A stretch of 64,000 bases of DNA from HT1-32 sp040219025. Its GTDB lineage: Bacteria; Pseudomonadota; Alphaproteobacteria; Rhodospirillales; HT1-32. Made by a program: the position numbers and the translations under genes. The stretch's first letter is position 1. Every line of letters starts with the position of its first letter. The notes beneath the pieces are model-generated. The model was not told where the DNA came from. It was given only the letters and a program-made list of their open reading frames with translations, and ran no database searches. Of the stretch, positions 53,069 to 61,847 are shown in pieces. The DNA lies in the NCBI GenBank assembly GCA_040219025.1, contig JAVJTE010000020.1, forward strand, positions 1,054,001 to 1,118,000, in the 5' to 3' direction.

Positions 53069-54625
53069 TTACTCTGCTGCCGGATCGAACAGGCCGCCAC
53101 CGGCTGCGGCTGAGGCCTGTCGCTGCGGTGGGGCAGTGACAGCAGCTGAATTGCGTTCTGCGGCTGCGGCGCTGGCACCCGGGCCGAGATAGTAGTCAGC
53201 CAGACGATCGGAGACCTGCTTGCCGACCCAGTAACAGAAGGCGGCGACCGGCAGGTAGCGGATGTCGACACCGGAGATATTGGCACCACCGGCAGTGGTC
53301 TGGGTCAGCGCCTGAACCTTCAGAACATCGTCGTTACGTTTCTTGAACCCTGTCAGGGCAGTGAATCGCCGGGCCTCTTTCAGGCCGCCTTCCTCCCAGA
53401 TGATCTCATAGAGTTCGGTTGCCTTGTCGGTTACCGGGTCACAGACCACCACGTCGATATTGCGGCTGGTCCAGCGGGCATACATCACCCGGTCAAGGTT
53501 CGGGTCTGACAGATACTGGCCGATGACGGCCGTTTCCGCGATTTTTGTCATGACCGGGTCTTCAACACCAACCGGCCCGAACAGGGCGGCGCGCATCGCC
53601 GGTGCGGTCAGATGGACCTTGAAGGTCACGGCACGCTGGAAGCGCTGGCCGTCCTCATCCAGCCGGTGTGTCCGGCGGATCAGCCCGGCAGATTCGAGGT
53701 AATCGAGCTGGCGCTTCAGGGTGTTCTTGGCAACACCAATGGCTTGCGCCAGGCCATCAATCGAGAATTCGTCACCGGTCTGCCAGGCCAGCAGCGAGAA
53801 CAGACGCTGAAGTTCGCGGGTATCCTGAATGCCAACCCGCCCGGGCAGCTCGGAAGACAGCAGCCGGTCGGCGATCTCGTCCAGCCTGTCAGCCGACGCA
53901 TGGGCAGTGGAGCGGCGGTCGGCCGCAACTTCCGGAAAACCGCCGAGATTGAGATATTGCTGGAACTGTTCGTTCAGCAGCACAACCCCGCGCTGATCCA
54001 GATACAGCATGGTCTTGTTGCGGTCCTGATCGACCCGGGAGCGGAACAGGCCTTCCTCGGCACCGCGCAGGGTCAGAAATTCCTGAAAACTCAACGGTGG
54101 CAGGGCCAGGTCGATGGTGCGGTCCGGTTTGTCCGTATCGCTCCGTGTGGTCGGACCACCGAGCGAGGTTGCGGCAAGAAACCGGACAGTCGGGAACAGG
54201 GTAATCAGTTCCGTCAGCCGGATTCGCCAGTCCTTCAGGTAATGGACATCATCGAAGACAACCAGCGGCTGCGGAGTCACATCGGTTTTCAGACGCGACA
54301 GATAAAGTTTGATCATCGCCGCCGGTTCGACATCGCAATAGGCCGGGCGCTTCATGGAGAGATAGACGATAGAGCGGGCGGGGGCACCGGCGGCGATCAG
54401 CCGGGCAATTACCTGCCGGATGATCGTCGGCTTGCCGGTTTGCCGGCCACCGACAATGAGGGGAATATCCTTGCGGTTGCGGACGGCAACGTCACGGAGC
54501 ACGACATCGAACAGGCGGCGTGCGCCAAGTCCACGTGTCGCTTCGCCGGCGGACTGGGTATCAGCCCACCAGGGGTTTTCGACGGCGATGCGGCGAAACA
54601 GGTCCGCATCCGAGAAAACCGGCAT
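53069..54625 (-). CDS. AAA-family ATPase with DUF4143-like C-terminal domain, variant Walker A
   Basis: A 518-residue protein. Walker A reads GGRQTGKPT where the consensus has Gly-Lys-Thr/Ser, so the usual Thr/Ser is Pro and the Thr is one position later. Walker B is PLVVFDDVHYLKDW. YLNLGGFPEV is a marker of the DUF4143-type ATPases, and a winged-helix segment follows (IDGLAQAIGVAKNTLKRQLD). The tail is Ala/Gln-rich. GGGGAGGCGTT gives the ATG at 54625 a strong ribosome binding site. Function is unknown; this family includes toxin-antitoxin-like and phage-exclusion-like ATPases as well as plain orphans. Confidence 0.7.
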   Translation of the reverse strand: MPVFSDADLFRRIAVENPWWADTQSAGEATRGLGARRLFDVVLRDVAVRNRKDIPLIVGGRQTGKPTIIRQVIARLIAAGAPARSIVYLSMKRPAYCDVEPAAMIKLYLSRLKTDVTPQPLVVFDDVHYLKDWRIRLTELITLFPTVRFLAATSLGGPTTRSDTDKPDRTIDLALPPLSFQEFLTLRGAEEGLFRSRVDQDRNKTMLYLDQRGVVLLNEQFQQYLNLGGFPEVAADRRSTAHASADRLDEIADRLLSSELPGRVGIQDTRELQRLFSLLAWQTGDEFSIDGLAQAIGVAKNTLKRQLDYLESAGLIRRTHRLDEDGQRFQRAVTFKVHLTAPAMRAALFGPVGVEDPVMTKIAETAVIGQYLSDPNLDRVMYARWTSRNIDVVVCDPVTDKATELYEIIWEEGGLKEARRFTALTGFKKRNDDVLKVQALTQTTAGGANISGVDIRYLPVAAFCYWVGKQVSDRLADYYLGPGASAAAAERNSAAVTAPPQRQASAAAGGGLFDPAAE

Positions 54626-54690
54626 AACGCCTCCCCAGTAATATTTCATGACCCTGATCGGTCAGCATAGCCCTGAACAAACTCATTGCA

Positions 54691-54704
54691 GTGATTTTGA
54701 TCAC
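54691..54704. promoter_or_regulatory. CRP/FNR-type palindrome
   Basis: GTGATTTTGATCAC has the form GTGA-N6-TCAC, the core of CRP-family operators. It lies in the 133-base gap between the divergent ATPase (start 54625) and TauE-like (start near 54759) genes. Confidence 0.5.
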
Positions 54705-54758
54705 AGGCCAGCAGTGAAATAAATGCTGATAGCTTTCTGTAGGTGGCAATGCGGCTAA

Positions 54759-55583
54759 TTGAATGATTTTATGCCGGTCTTGTCGCTATGTCTGCGGCAG
54801 CCCCCTGATCGCCTTTATCACGGATTGAGCCGGTTCTTGTCACTCGCTTTTGCCGATCTGCTTCTTATCGCCGTCGTTGCGTTCGGCGCCCAGGTTCTGG
54901 GCGGGGTTGCCGGCTATGGCACGGGGCTGATCATGCCATTGATACTGGTACCACTGATTGGTGCAGAGGCTGTCGTGCCGGTGATTGCCATGGCCTCGCT
55001 GATCACCAACCCGACACGGCTGATTACCTTCTGGCAATATCTTGATCGCCGCAAAGCGGTGATCCTGTCGCTGGTTGGCATACCGACGGTGATGCTCGGC
55101 GCATTCGGATTCTCCCTGCTCGGCGGGGAACAGGCGCAGTTGTTTATCGGGGCGATGCTGATCAGTCTGGTGCCGCTGCGCCATCTGATGAAGGCGATCC
55201 GGCTGAAGCTGAATGATCGCGGGCTGGCGATTTCCGGTTTTGGCTATGGCCTGCTGATGGGTGGCACCACCGGCAGTGGCGTGATGTTGCTGTCCATGCT
55301 GATGTCGGCCGGGCTTTCCGGCAAAGCGGTCATCGCGACCGATGCTGCCATTTCAACCTTCCTCGGTCTGTTCAAGACCGGGGTTTTCTACAGCGCCGGG
55401 GAATTGCCGCCGTCGCTCTGGCTGGTGGCGATTCTGATCGGCGTGATGGCAACGCCGGGATCGCTGGTCGCAAAATGGCTGGCAGAGCGCTTGTCAGCGA
55501 ACAGTCACAATCTGATTTTTGATGTGGTGATTGTCGTCGGCGGGTTGATGCTGATGCTTCCGCCGCTGCTCGCCAGGGGATAA
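54759..55583 (+). CDS. TauE/SafE-family sulfite/anion exporter
   Basis: A 274-residue polytopic protein with about eight hydrophobic segments. It has GAQVLGGVAGYGTGLIMPLI in the first membrane helix and GFGYGLLMGGTTGSGVMLLS in the fifth, the two inverted-repeat signatures of TauE/SafE transporters of sulfite, sulfoacetate and related anions. The start is uncertain: ATG 54759 gives 22 extra hydrophilic residues compared with a TTG at 54825. A CRP-like site lies just upstream. Confidence 0.8.
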   Translation: MNDFMPVLSLCLRQPPDRLYHGLSRFLSLAFADLLLIAVVAFGAQVLGGVAGYGTGLIMPLILVPLIGAEAVVPVIAMASLITNPTRLITFWQYLDRRKAVILSLVGIPTVMLGAFGFSLLGGEQAQLFIGAMLISLVPLRHLMKAIRLKLNDRGLAISGFGYGLLMGGTTGSGVMLLSMLMSAGLSGKAVIATDAAISTFLGLFKTGVFYSAGELPPSLWLVAILIGVMATPGSLVAKWLAERLSANSHNLIFDVVIVVGGLMLMLPPLLARG

Positions 55584-55683
55584 TTTGCCCGAAGGTGGTA
55601 AATAAAAACCGATAATGATGTTGCGTTTGGCGGGCTGGATCGCAATATTCTTTCGCAATTCCTTATCCTGTCGGAGACAGCGC

Positions 55684-56169
55684 GTGCATCGCGAAAAGCT
55701 TGATTCCATAGACATTCAGATCCTCAAAGACCTGCAGCGCGACGGGCGTATGACCAATGTCGAACTGGCACGGCGTGCCGGTATCTCGGCGCCTCCCTGT
55801 CTGCGCCGGGTGCGGGCACTTGAAGAGTCCGGGTTTATTCGCGGCTATCATGCGGATGTCGATGCCGGGATGCTGAATGTGAAGGAGATGTTCTTTGCGC
55901 TGGTCGGACTCGACAGCCAGTCACAGACCGTGCTCAGTGCCTTTGAACAGGCTGTCTCCGGCTGGTCGGAAATCCGCGAATGTCACATGATCCGGGGCGG
56001 CGGTGATTTCATGCTGAAGATTGTCGCCCGTGACAAGGAACAGCGTGACGATATCACCATGCGCCTGACCTCGGCGCCGCATGTCTCGACCGTGACGACC
56101 TTTGAAACCATCCGCACCTCGAAAGACCAGCCCGGCGTGCCCATCGATATGGGCGGTGCCGAGGACTGA
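55684..56169 (+). CDS. Lrp/AsnC-family transcriptional regulator
   Basis: A 161-residue regulator. The helix-turn-helix is ILKDLQRDGRMTNVELARRA and GISAPPCLRRVRALEESGF, followed by an AsnC-type ligand domain (FFALVGLDSQSQTVLSAFEQ and CHMIRGGGDFMLKIVARDKE). I chose GTG 55684, with GGAGA just upstream and the family's usual 155-165 length, over ATG 55615. It is convergent with an amino-acid-type ABC binding protein gene, with a hairpin between, so it may control that importer. Confidence 0.9.
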   Translation: MHREKLDSIDIQILKDLQRDGRMTNVELARRAGISAPPCLRRVRALEESGFIRGYHADVDAGMLNVKEMFFALVGLDSQSQTVLSAFEQAVSGWSEIRECHMIRGGGDFMLKIVARDKEQRDDITMRLTSAPHVSTVTTFETIRTSKDQPGVPIDMGGAED

Positions 56170-56192
56170 GCCGCCAGCCACGGGTTAGCTGA

Positions 56193-56226
56193 CATCCCGG
56201 CCATCAATGATCTGACAGCCGGGATG
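56193..56226. terminator. hairpin between convergent Lrp and binding-protein genes
   Basis: CATCCCGG (56193-56200) and CCGGGATG (56219-56226), eight perfect pairs, 18-base loop, no T-tract. Possible bidirectional terminator. Confidence 0.4.
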
Positions 56227-56237
56227 CAGGCAACGGT

Positions 56238-57020
56238 TTACTTGGTCGCAAGACCCCATTTGGCGGCGGTCTCGTTGAAGAAGCCACCGGCTTTCTTCAG
56301 GGCAATCCAGTGATTGACATAGTTGATCCAGACCTGATCGGCCTGCGGCATCAGCATGGCAACAGGTGTCGGGGCGACCGGCTCTTTCACGGGCACGATG
56401 GCCAGCTGGTCATATTTCTCAACCAGCGTTGCAGCCTCGATATTTGATGTCACATGGACATCGGCACGCTTCGACAGTACTTCCTGAAAATCGCGGGCCG
56501 GTGCTTCGATGACCTTGATCGTCGCATCGGGGAAGATCGCCTTGACCAGTGCTTCCTGCGTCGTACCGGACGTGGTGGCGACGGTTACGCCGGGCTTGTT
56601 GATATCTGTCCAGTCGCTGAACTTGCCGAGCAGTTCCTTGCGGGTGAGCGGTACGCTGGCCAGCTCGAAATAGCTTTCGGAATAGCCCGCAACCCGGGCG
56701 CGGCTGGCACTGAGCGAGGCTGACGACGTGATGTCGTACTGGCCGGCAACAATACCGTTCACCAGTGTCTTCCAGTCAGTCTTCACGAATTCCAGTTTGA
56801 CCCCGAGATCTTTCGCCAGTTCCGTGGCGATATCGATATCAAAGCCCTTGTAGTCCCCGGAAGCTGCATCACGCAGGCTCATCGGGTTCCAGTCACCTGT
56901 GGTGCCGAACCGGAGTGTGCCGGTCTCCAGAATTTTCTTCAGGGCAGAATCCTGCGCCATTGCGGGCAGCGAGATCGCAATCATTGCGGCGGCTGCCGCA
57001 AGCATGGAAAGTTTTTTCAC
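56238..57020 (-). CDS. polar amino-acid-type ABC transporter substrate-binding protein
   Basis: A 260-residue exported type II binding protein. GTG 57020 starts a signal peptide (KKLSMLAAAAAMIAISLPAM-AQ), with GGAGG seven bases upstream. Conserved SBP_bac_3 blocks are LRFGTTGDWNPM, GDYKGFDIDIATELAKDLGV, QYDITSSASLSASRARVAGY and VTVATTSGTTQEALVKAIFP. TGDWNPM and FDIDIATELA resemble cyclohexadienyl-dehydratase-like and glutamine-type binders. It is divergent from the ATPase and permease genes of the same importer. Confidence 0.9.
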   Translation of the reverse strand: MKKLSMLAAAAAMIAISLPAMAQDSALKKILETGTLRFGTTGDWNPMSLRDAASGDYKGFDIDIATELAKDLGVKLEFVKTDWKTLVNGIVAGQYDITSSASLSASRARVAGYSESYFELASVPLTRKELLGKFSDWTDINKPGVTVATTSGTTQEALVKAIFPDATIKVIEAPARDFQEVLSKRADVHVTSNIEAATLVEKYDQLAIVPVKEPVAPTPVAMLMPQADQVWINYVNHWIALKKAGGFFNETAAKWGLATK

Positions 57021-57227
57021 CGTAGAGCCTCCATTATACCGGTGTTTCAGACAGGAGCTTTCGACGGTCCCCCACCGGTTCAAACCGGACCCGACCATCT
57101 TGCCTCTGCTGATCTTCCGGCGCGCGTGCCCGGGAGTCAAAGAATCCTGCGTTGTCTTGCGTTGCACAACATTGCGGTACAGCCGCAGGCAGGCCACAAT
57201 ATCGCAGGGGACAACAGGGGAGACAGC

Positions 57228-57977
57228 ATGACCAGCGGGTCCGAGGCGATCATTCGTCTGTCCGGCGTCGGCAAGTGGTTCGGCGACTTTCAGGCCCTGA
57301 AAGACATCAATCTGTCGGTAGCACCGGGGGAGAGGGTTGTCGTCTGCGGCCCGTCCGGCTCCGGCAAGTCGACGATGATCCGCTGCATCAACCGCCTGGA
57401 ACAGCACCAGGCCGGAGAAATTGTGGTTGATGGTGTCACCCTTGATGATGACGACCGCCATCTGGCGCAGGTCCGGGCCGAAGTCGGTATGGTTTTCCAG
57501 CAGTTCAATCTGTTCCCGCATATGACCATTCTCGACAATCTGACACTGGCCCCGATCCGGGTGCGGAAACTGTCGCGACCGGATGCGGAAAAACTGGCGA
57601 TGGAATATCTGGAACGTGTCCGGATACCCGATCAGGCGCACAAGAAACCGCTGGAGCTGTCGGGTGGCCAGCAGCAGCGGGTGGCGATTGCCCGCGCGCT
57701 GTGCATGCGCCCGAAGGTCATGCTGTTCGATGAGCCGACATCCGCGCTCGACCCGGAGATGATCGCTGAAGTTCTGGATGTCATGGAGGGGCTGGCACGT
57801 GACGGCATGACCATGATCTGCGTGACCCATGAAATGGGGTTCGCCAGAACCGTGGCTGACAGGATGGTCTTCATGGATGGCGGAGAAATCGTCGAGACCT
57901 CTCCGCCCGCCGATTTCTTCAGCCAGCCGAAGACCGAGCGGGCACGCCTGTTCCTCGGCCAGATTTTGGGACACTGA
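57228..57977 (+). CDS. amino-acid-type ABC transporter ATP-binding protein (GlnQ-like)
   Basis: A 249-residue ABC ATPase. Walker A is CGPSGSGKSTMIRCINRLE, the signature LSGGQQQRVAIARALCM, Walker B MLFDEPTSALDPEMIAEVL and the H-loop CVTHEMGFA, the set typical of polar amino acid importers. CAGGGGAGA precedes the ATG at 57228. The permease gene starts 2 bases after its stop. Confidence 0.94.
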   Translation: MTSGSEAIIRLSGVGKWFGDFQALKDINLSVAPGERVVVCGPSGSGKSTMIRCINRLEQHQAGEIVVDGVTLDDDDRHLAQVRAEVGMVFQQFNLFPHMTILDNLTLAPIRVRKLSRPDAEKLAMEYLERVRIPDQAHKKPLELSGGQQQRVAIARALCMRPKVMLFDEPTSALDPEMIAEVLDVMEGLARDGMTMICVTHEMGFARTVADRMVFMDGGEIVETSPPADFFSQPKTERARLFLGQILGH

Positions 57978-57979
57978 CC

Positions 57980-58759
57980 ATGCGCCGCCGCAGTTTTGTC
58001 TCTGACTACTGGATACTTGGCCTCACCCTGCTGTTTATCGGCTGGTTCCTCTGGCGGATGACCAGCCACGAATCGATGGGCTGGTATGTCATCAACCCGT
58101 CGACGCCGCAGGGTGCGATAAACATGCAGTTCCTGCTGGGCGGGCTCTGGATCACCATTGGTATCTCGATCATCGCCATGGTGCTGTCGATTGCCATTGG
58201 TCTGCTGGCGGCGCTGATGAACATGTCGACCAATCCCGGTGCCCGAATGGTTGCCCGGGGCTATATCGAACTGTTTCGCGCCATTCCGCTGCTGGTGATG
58301 CTGATCTGGGTCTATTACGGATTGCCCGCGCTGCTGGATATCCGGCTGGATCCCTTCGCGGCGACGGTTATTGCGCTGGTGCTGTGCGAATCACCGTTTC
58401 AGGCCGAAATCTTCCGTGCCGGTATCCAGTCCATCGCCCGCGGTCAGCACGAGGCAGCCGAGGCGGTCGGCCTGTCCTATGCCGACAAGATGTGGTTCAT
58501 CATCCTGCCGCAGGCGCTGCGCCGGGTGTTACCGCCGCTGGCCAACCAGTTCGTCTATATTCTGAAGATGTCGGCCCTGGCCTCGGTTATCGGACTGGAT
58601 GAACTGGTCCGCCGGGCGAATGACATCAATAATAACGAGTATCGCCCGCTGGAAATTTACAGTTTTCTTGTGATTGAATATCTGTTGCTGGTGCTGGCTG
58701 TTTCCTGGGCCGTGCGCCGTCTGGAAAAGAAAATGGGGTCTGATGAAAGTGGCCGATGA
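57980..58759 (+). CDS. amino-acid-type ABC transporter permease
   Basis: A 259-residue permease of the HisMQ/GlnP type with five or six hydrophobic segments. LFRAIPLLVMLIWVYYGLPA is the pre-EAA region, followed by the EAA loop ESPFQAEIFRAGIQSIARGQ and HEAAEAVGLS. LKMSALASVIGLDELVRRAN and the final helix follow. It is the only permease in the locus, so the channel would be a homodimer. The gene's end overlaps the start of the HD-domain gene by 17 bases. Confidence 0.93.
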   Translation: MRRRSFVSDYWILGLTLLFIGWFLWRMTSHESMGWYVINPSTPQGAINMQFLLGGLWITIGISIIAMVLSIAIGLLAALMNMSTNPGARMVARGYIELFRAIPLLVMLIWVYYGLPALLDIRLDPFAATVIALVLCESPFQAEIFRAGIQSIARGQHEAAEAVGLSYADKMWFIILPQALRRVLPPLANQFVYILKMSALASVIGLDELVRRANDINNNEYRPLEIYSFLVIEYLLLVLAVSWAVRRLEKKMGSDESGR

Positions 58760-59360
58760 TTTCAGGGCAAAACCGGCGGAACTGCTGAACCCGGACTGGT
58801 CGTTCGTCACGACACCGGCGCTGGAGCTTTATTCCCGCCGGGACTGGGCGACACTGAATGCGCAGCGGGAGGCCTATCTGAAGGATCAGGCAGCGACACA
58901 GGCGCTGGACCTGCTCAAGGCGTCGGCAGATGCACCGACCTTTGGCTATCAGATCAATAATTATCAGCATTGCCTGCAGGCTGCGACGCTCTGCCTGCAG
59001 GACGGGCTGGATGATGACAGTGTGGTTGCTGCCCTGTTCCACGATGTGGGCTTTATCGTTTGCAATGCGTCACACGGATGTTTCGCAGCTGACCTGATGT
59101 CGCCCTATCTGCCGGAGCGTCAGCTGTGGATGCTGCGTCATCACGCGATCTTTCAGCAGGCGCATTTCGGTGACTTTCCCGATCCGTCCATCGATCCTGA
59201 TGAACGGGAGCAATGGCGCGGCCATCCGCATTTTGAATGGACGGCCGAATTTGTCCGGAAATACGATCAGAACACGATCAACCCGGCGCTACCGATAGCG
59301 CCGCTGGAGGTGTTTGAGCCGATTGTCAGGCGGGTTTTTGCCCGGGCGTTCGGGGAATAG
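58743..59360 (+). CDS. HD-domain protein, PhnZ/MIOX-like putative di-iron oxygenase
   Basis: A 205-residue cytosolic protein. The HD signature is spread over NNYQHCLQAATLC, VAALFHDVGF, ASHGCFAADLMS and LRHHAIFQQAHF, giving His, His-Asp, His and His in the order of HD proteins. The late segment FVRKYDQNTINP has the Asp-in-aromatic setting seen in the oxygenase branch (myo-inositol oxygenase, PhnZ), not the phosphodiesterase branch. I rate the HD fold as firm and the oxygenase reading as inference. It overlaps the permease gene by 17 bases and belongs to the importer operon, so the imported compound is a likely substrate. Confidence 0.7.
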   Translation: MKVADDFRAKPAELLNPDWSFVTTPALELYSRRDWATLNAQREAYLKDQAATQALDLLKASADAPTFGYQINNYQHCLQAATLCLQDGLDDDSVVAALFHDVGFIVCNASHGCFAADLMSPYLPERQLWMLRHHAIFQQAHFGDFPDPSIDPDEREQWRGHPHFEWTAEFVRKYDQNTINPALPIAPLEVFEPIVRRVFARAFGE

Positions 59361-59369
59361 CGGGAAGTC

Positions 59370-59963
59370 TTACCGGAACAGGCGCTCGAAATGGCCGAGC
59401 GGCACCGTATAATTCAGCATCAGGCTTTCGGTGCCGGGGTTGGTGTCGCCCAGACTGGCATTCGACATATGCCCGAAGGAAACGCCGAGACGGGAGCGGT
59501 CGTCAAAGCGATAAGCAACATCAAGCTGTGATCTGAATTCCAGAGCGTAGCCGAGATCAAGGCCACTGCCGCGCCGGTACCAGCCCGGCGCGAATGAGGG
59601 CGTGATGACCCAGCGGTTGCCGACATAGACGTCAATCTTGACCCCGCCATAGAGATAGCTTCCGCCGTCGGATGTCGCCATTGCACCGGCAAAGGGTTTG
59701 AAGATCCAGAACCGTTCATCATGGTGATATTCAAGCCGGAATTCGGCGGCCTGATTTTTCTGGCGGTTCATGTCGAACCAGCCGGCGGAAAAATTGATGA
59801 ACTTCGGATCTTCCTTGCCGGACGGCGCGCTGGTCTGCTGCGCGGTCTGTGCCTGTGCCTGTGCCGGTGTCTGCTGACCGGCTGGCGTCTGCTGGGCGAA
59901 GGCATGTGAAGATGCCATCACTGCAACCAGTGCAACCAGAATACCATTTCTGAAAAATGACAT
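59370..59963 (-). CDS. pagL: lipid A 3-O-deacylase (PagL family)
   Basis: A 197-residue outer-membrane beta-barrel protein with a signal peptide (ILVALVAVMASSHAFA) and a Gln/Thr/Pro-rich segment after it (residues 24-50). The C-terminal motif GHMSNASLGDTNPGTESLM has His, Ser two residues later and Glu 12 residues after the Ser, exactly the PagL catalytic His-Ser-Glu arrangement, with Asn at +1 and +8 from the Ser. It removes the 3-O-linked acyl chain from lipid A. ATG 59963 with GGGGAAG is preferred over ATG 59975. Convergent with the HD-domain gene. Confidence 0.85.
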   Translation of the reverse strand: MSFFRNGILVALVAVMASSHAFAQQTPAGQQTPAQAQAQTAQQTSAPSGKEDPKFINFSAGWFDMNRQKNQAAEFRLEYHHDERFWIFKPFAGAMATSDGGSYLYGGVKIDVYVGNRWVITPSFAPGWYRRGSGLDLGYALEFRSQLDVAYRFDDRSRLGVSFGHMSNASLGDTNPGTESLMLNYTVPLGHFERLFR

Positions 59964-60047
59964 TATCTTCCCCATCAGCTTCACGCGGCATCTTACGACC
60001 GGATGCCGGTCACGCAACCTCAAGGAATGGTTAACGGCAGAAAACTG

Positions 60048-61001
60048 TCAGCCGATGATATATTTGAACCGCTCGGTTGCGGCAACCAGCGCCGTTCTGG
60101 TGCCGCTTTCCATCGCTGAATGACCGGCATCCGGTACAATGTTCAGTTCGGCAATCGGCCAGCGGGCTGCCAGTTCGTGGGCCGTCTCGGTCGGGCAGAC
60201 AATGTCATAGCGTCCCTGAACAATGACCGCCGGCAGATGCTGGATCAGGTCAACATTCTCCAGCAACTGATTCTCCGCCAGGAACATCCGGTTGACAAAA
60301 TAATGTGCTTCCATCCGCCCGAGCGACAAGGCGCCGGTACCACCGGTGCTGCCGCCGTCACGCGACGGCATCAGGGAGGAACAGCGTGATTCGTAGCTGC
60401 TCCATGCGCTTGCGGCGGGCATGTGAATGGTCGGGTCCGGATCGATCAGCCGCCGGTAATAGGCCTGCGCCGGGTCATCGCGTTCTTCCGGCGGCAGGAA
60501 GTCCATAAAGGCCTTGCGGGCTTCCGGGAAAATTCGCCCCATACCATGGATGAACCAGTCCAGTTCCCGCTGGCGACCGGTGAAGACCCCCCGCAGAACG
60601 AAGCCCAGACAGCGTTCGGGACGAGCCTGGCCATAGGCAAGCGCAAGCGTCGAGCCCCATGATCCGCCGAACAGCAAGGCACGATCGAGATTCAGATGCT
60701 GTTGCAGTTTCTCGATATCGCCGGTCAGATGCTGTGTGGTGTTTGCCGAGATGCTGCCATGCGGTTTCGACCTGCCGCAGCCGCGCTGGTCGAAAATGAT
60801 GATGTGGTAATAGGCCGGATCAAAGAACCGCCGGTGAACGGCAGCGGCCCCGGCCCCGGGACCACCATGCAGAAAGATCACCGGCACGCCGTTGCGGTTG
60901 CCGCAGGCTTCCCAGTAGATCTGGTGGCCGTCACCGACATCGAGCATGTCCTGCCGGTAAGGTGAAATTTCGGGGTAGAGTGTCGTTCGCTGGGGGGTCA
61001 T
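60048..61001 (-). CDS. pip: proline iminopeptidase (prolyl aminopeptidase)
   Basis: A 317-residue alpha/beta hydrolase. VIFLHGGPGAGAAAVHRRFF is the HGGP oxyanion loop of this family, DQRGCGRSKPHGSISANTTQ its DQRG block, and GGSWGSTLALAYGQARPE the nucleophile elbow. GRYDIVCPTETA (Asp) and DAGHSAMESG (His) complete the triad. It removes N-terminal proline from peptides in the cytosol. Divergent from the nuclease gene. Confidence 0.93.
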   Translation of the reverse strand: MTPQRTTLYPEISPYRQDMLDVGDGHQIYWEACGNRNGVPVIFLHGGPGAGAAAVHRRFFDPAYYHIIIFDQRGCGRSKPHGSISANTTQHLTGDIEKLQQHLNLDRALLFGGSWGSTLALAYGQARPERCLGFVLRGVFTGRQRELDWFIHGMGRIFPEARKAFMDFLPPEERDDPAQAYYRRLIDPDPTIHMPAASAWSSYESRCSSLMPSRDGGSTGGTGALSLGRMEAHYFVNRMFLAENQLLENVDLIQHLPAVIVQGRYDIVCPTETAHELAARWPIAELNIVPDAGHSAMESGTRTALVAATERFKYIIG

Positions 61002-61049
61002 CAGCCATCCTGCATTGGCCCGGGCGAAGATGGGGCATACACTCCGCGC

Positions 61050-61847
61050 ATGGTTCGAATTCTGTTCTGCCTAATAATCATTCCATGGATGGCGGTGCAA
61101 GCACAGGCCGCCTCATGTGACCTCGCCGATGGCCATCCCGGCCGGGTTGTGGCGATCACCGACGGTGATACGCTGGAACTGGATGATGGTCGCGTTGTCC
61201 GGCTGGTCGCCCTTCAGGCTCCGAAGCTGCCATTGGGGCGGCCGGGATTCAGGGCCTGGCCGCTGGGTGAGGAAAGCCGGGAGCTGCTTGGCAGGCTGAC
61301 ACTGGACCGGACCCTGCGGCTGGCCTATGGCGGCGTGCGGACGGATCGCTATGACCGGGATCTGGCGCATCTGTTCGACAGGGACGGGCGCTGGATACAA
61401 CAGGAGATGATACGTGCCGGAATGGCCCGCTTTTACAGTTTCCCCGACAATCGGGCCTGTGCTGCTGAACTTCTGGCCGCAGAGCGCGAGGCGCGGTCCC
61501 GGCGGCTCGGGATCTGGCGGCATCCATTTTATTACATTCGCCAGCACGATGATCTTCGCAACGATATCGGCAGCTTTCAGATCGTCGAAGGCCGGGTGTT
61601 GCAGACGGCGGACGTCCGGGGGAGAGTTTATCTGAATTTCGGTGCAGATTACCGGACGGATTTTACGGTATCCCTGTCACCCCGGGTCGCAAATATGTTC
61701 CGGAAGCTGTCGATTGATCCACTTGCTTATCAGGACCGTGAAATACGTGTGCGCGGGTGGATCAAAAAACGCAACGGCGCGTTAATAGAAGTAACACATC
61801 CGGAACAAATTGAACTGATGGATCAGGAGCCAGCGAGTTCGCAATGA
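61050..61847 (+). CDS. exported thermonuclease (SNase)-like protein
   Basis: A 265-residue protein with a signal peptide (ILFCLIIIPWMAVQAQA). The staphylococcal-nuclease fold shows in VVAITDGDTLELDDGRVVRL with the metal-binding Asp, in RTDRYDRDLAHLFDRDGRW with the catalytic Arg setting, and in RSRRLGIWRHPFY. Residues 165-265 form an extra beta-rich domain with RVYLNFGADYRTDFTVSLS, resembling an OB-fold found in other alphaproteobacterial SNase proteins. Several active-site residues are only inferred, so activity is not certain. It overlaps the M48 gene by 4 bases. Confidence 0.82.
   Translation: MVRILFCLIIIPWMAVQAQAASCDLADGHPGRVVAITDGDTLELDDGRVVRLVALQAPKLPLGRPGFRAWPLGEESRELLGRLTLDRTLRLAYGGVRTDRYDRDLAHLFDRDGRWIQQEMIRAGMARFYSFPDNRACAAELLAAEREARSRRLGIWRHPFYYIRQHDDLRNDIGSFQIVEGRVLQTADVRGRVYLNFGADYRTDFTVSLSPRVANMFRKLSIDPLAYQDREIRVRGWIKKRNGALIEVTHPEQIELMDQEPASSQ

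Noticed and set aside
57033..57038. TATAAT on the minus strand just before the amino-acid binding protein gene
   Set aside because: It abuts the GGAGG ribosome binding site, so a transcript from it would start at or after that site and could not be translated normally. No -35 element is seen at the right spacing.
57021..57974. Long N-terminal extension of the binding-protein frame to 57974
   Set aside because: It is antisense to the ABC ATPase gene, has His/Arg-rich shadow composition, and the signal peptide plus ribosome binding site at 57020 mark the real start.
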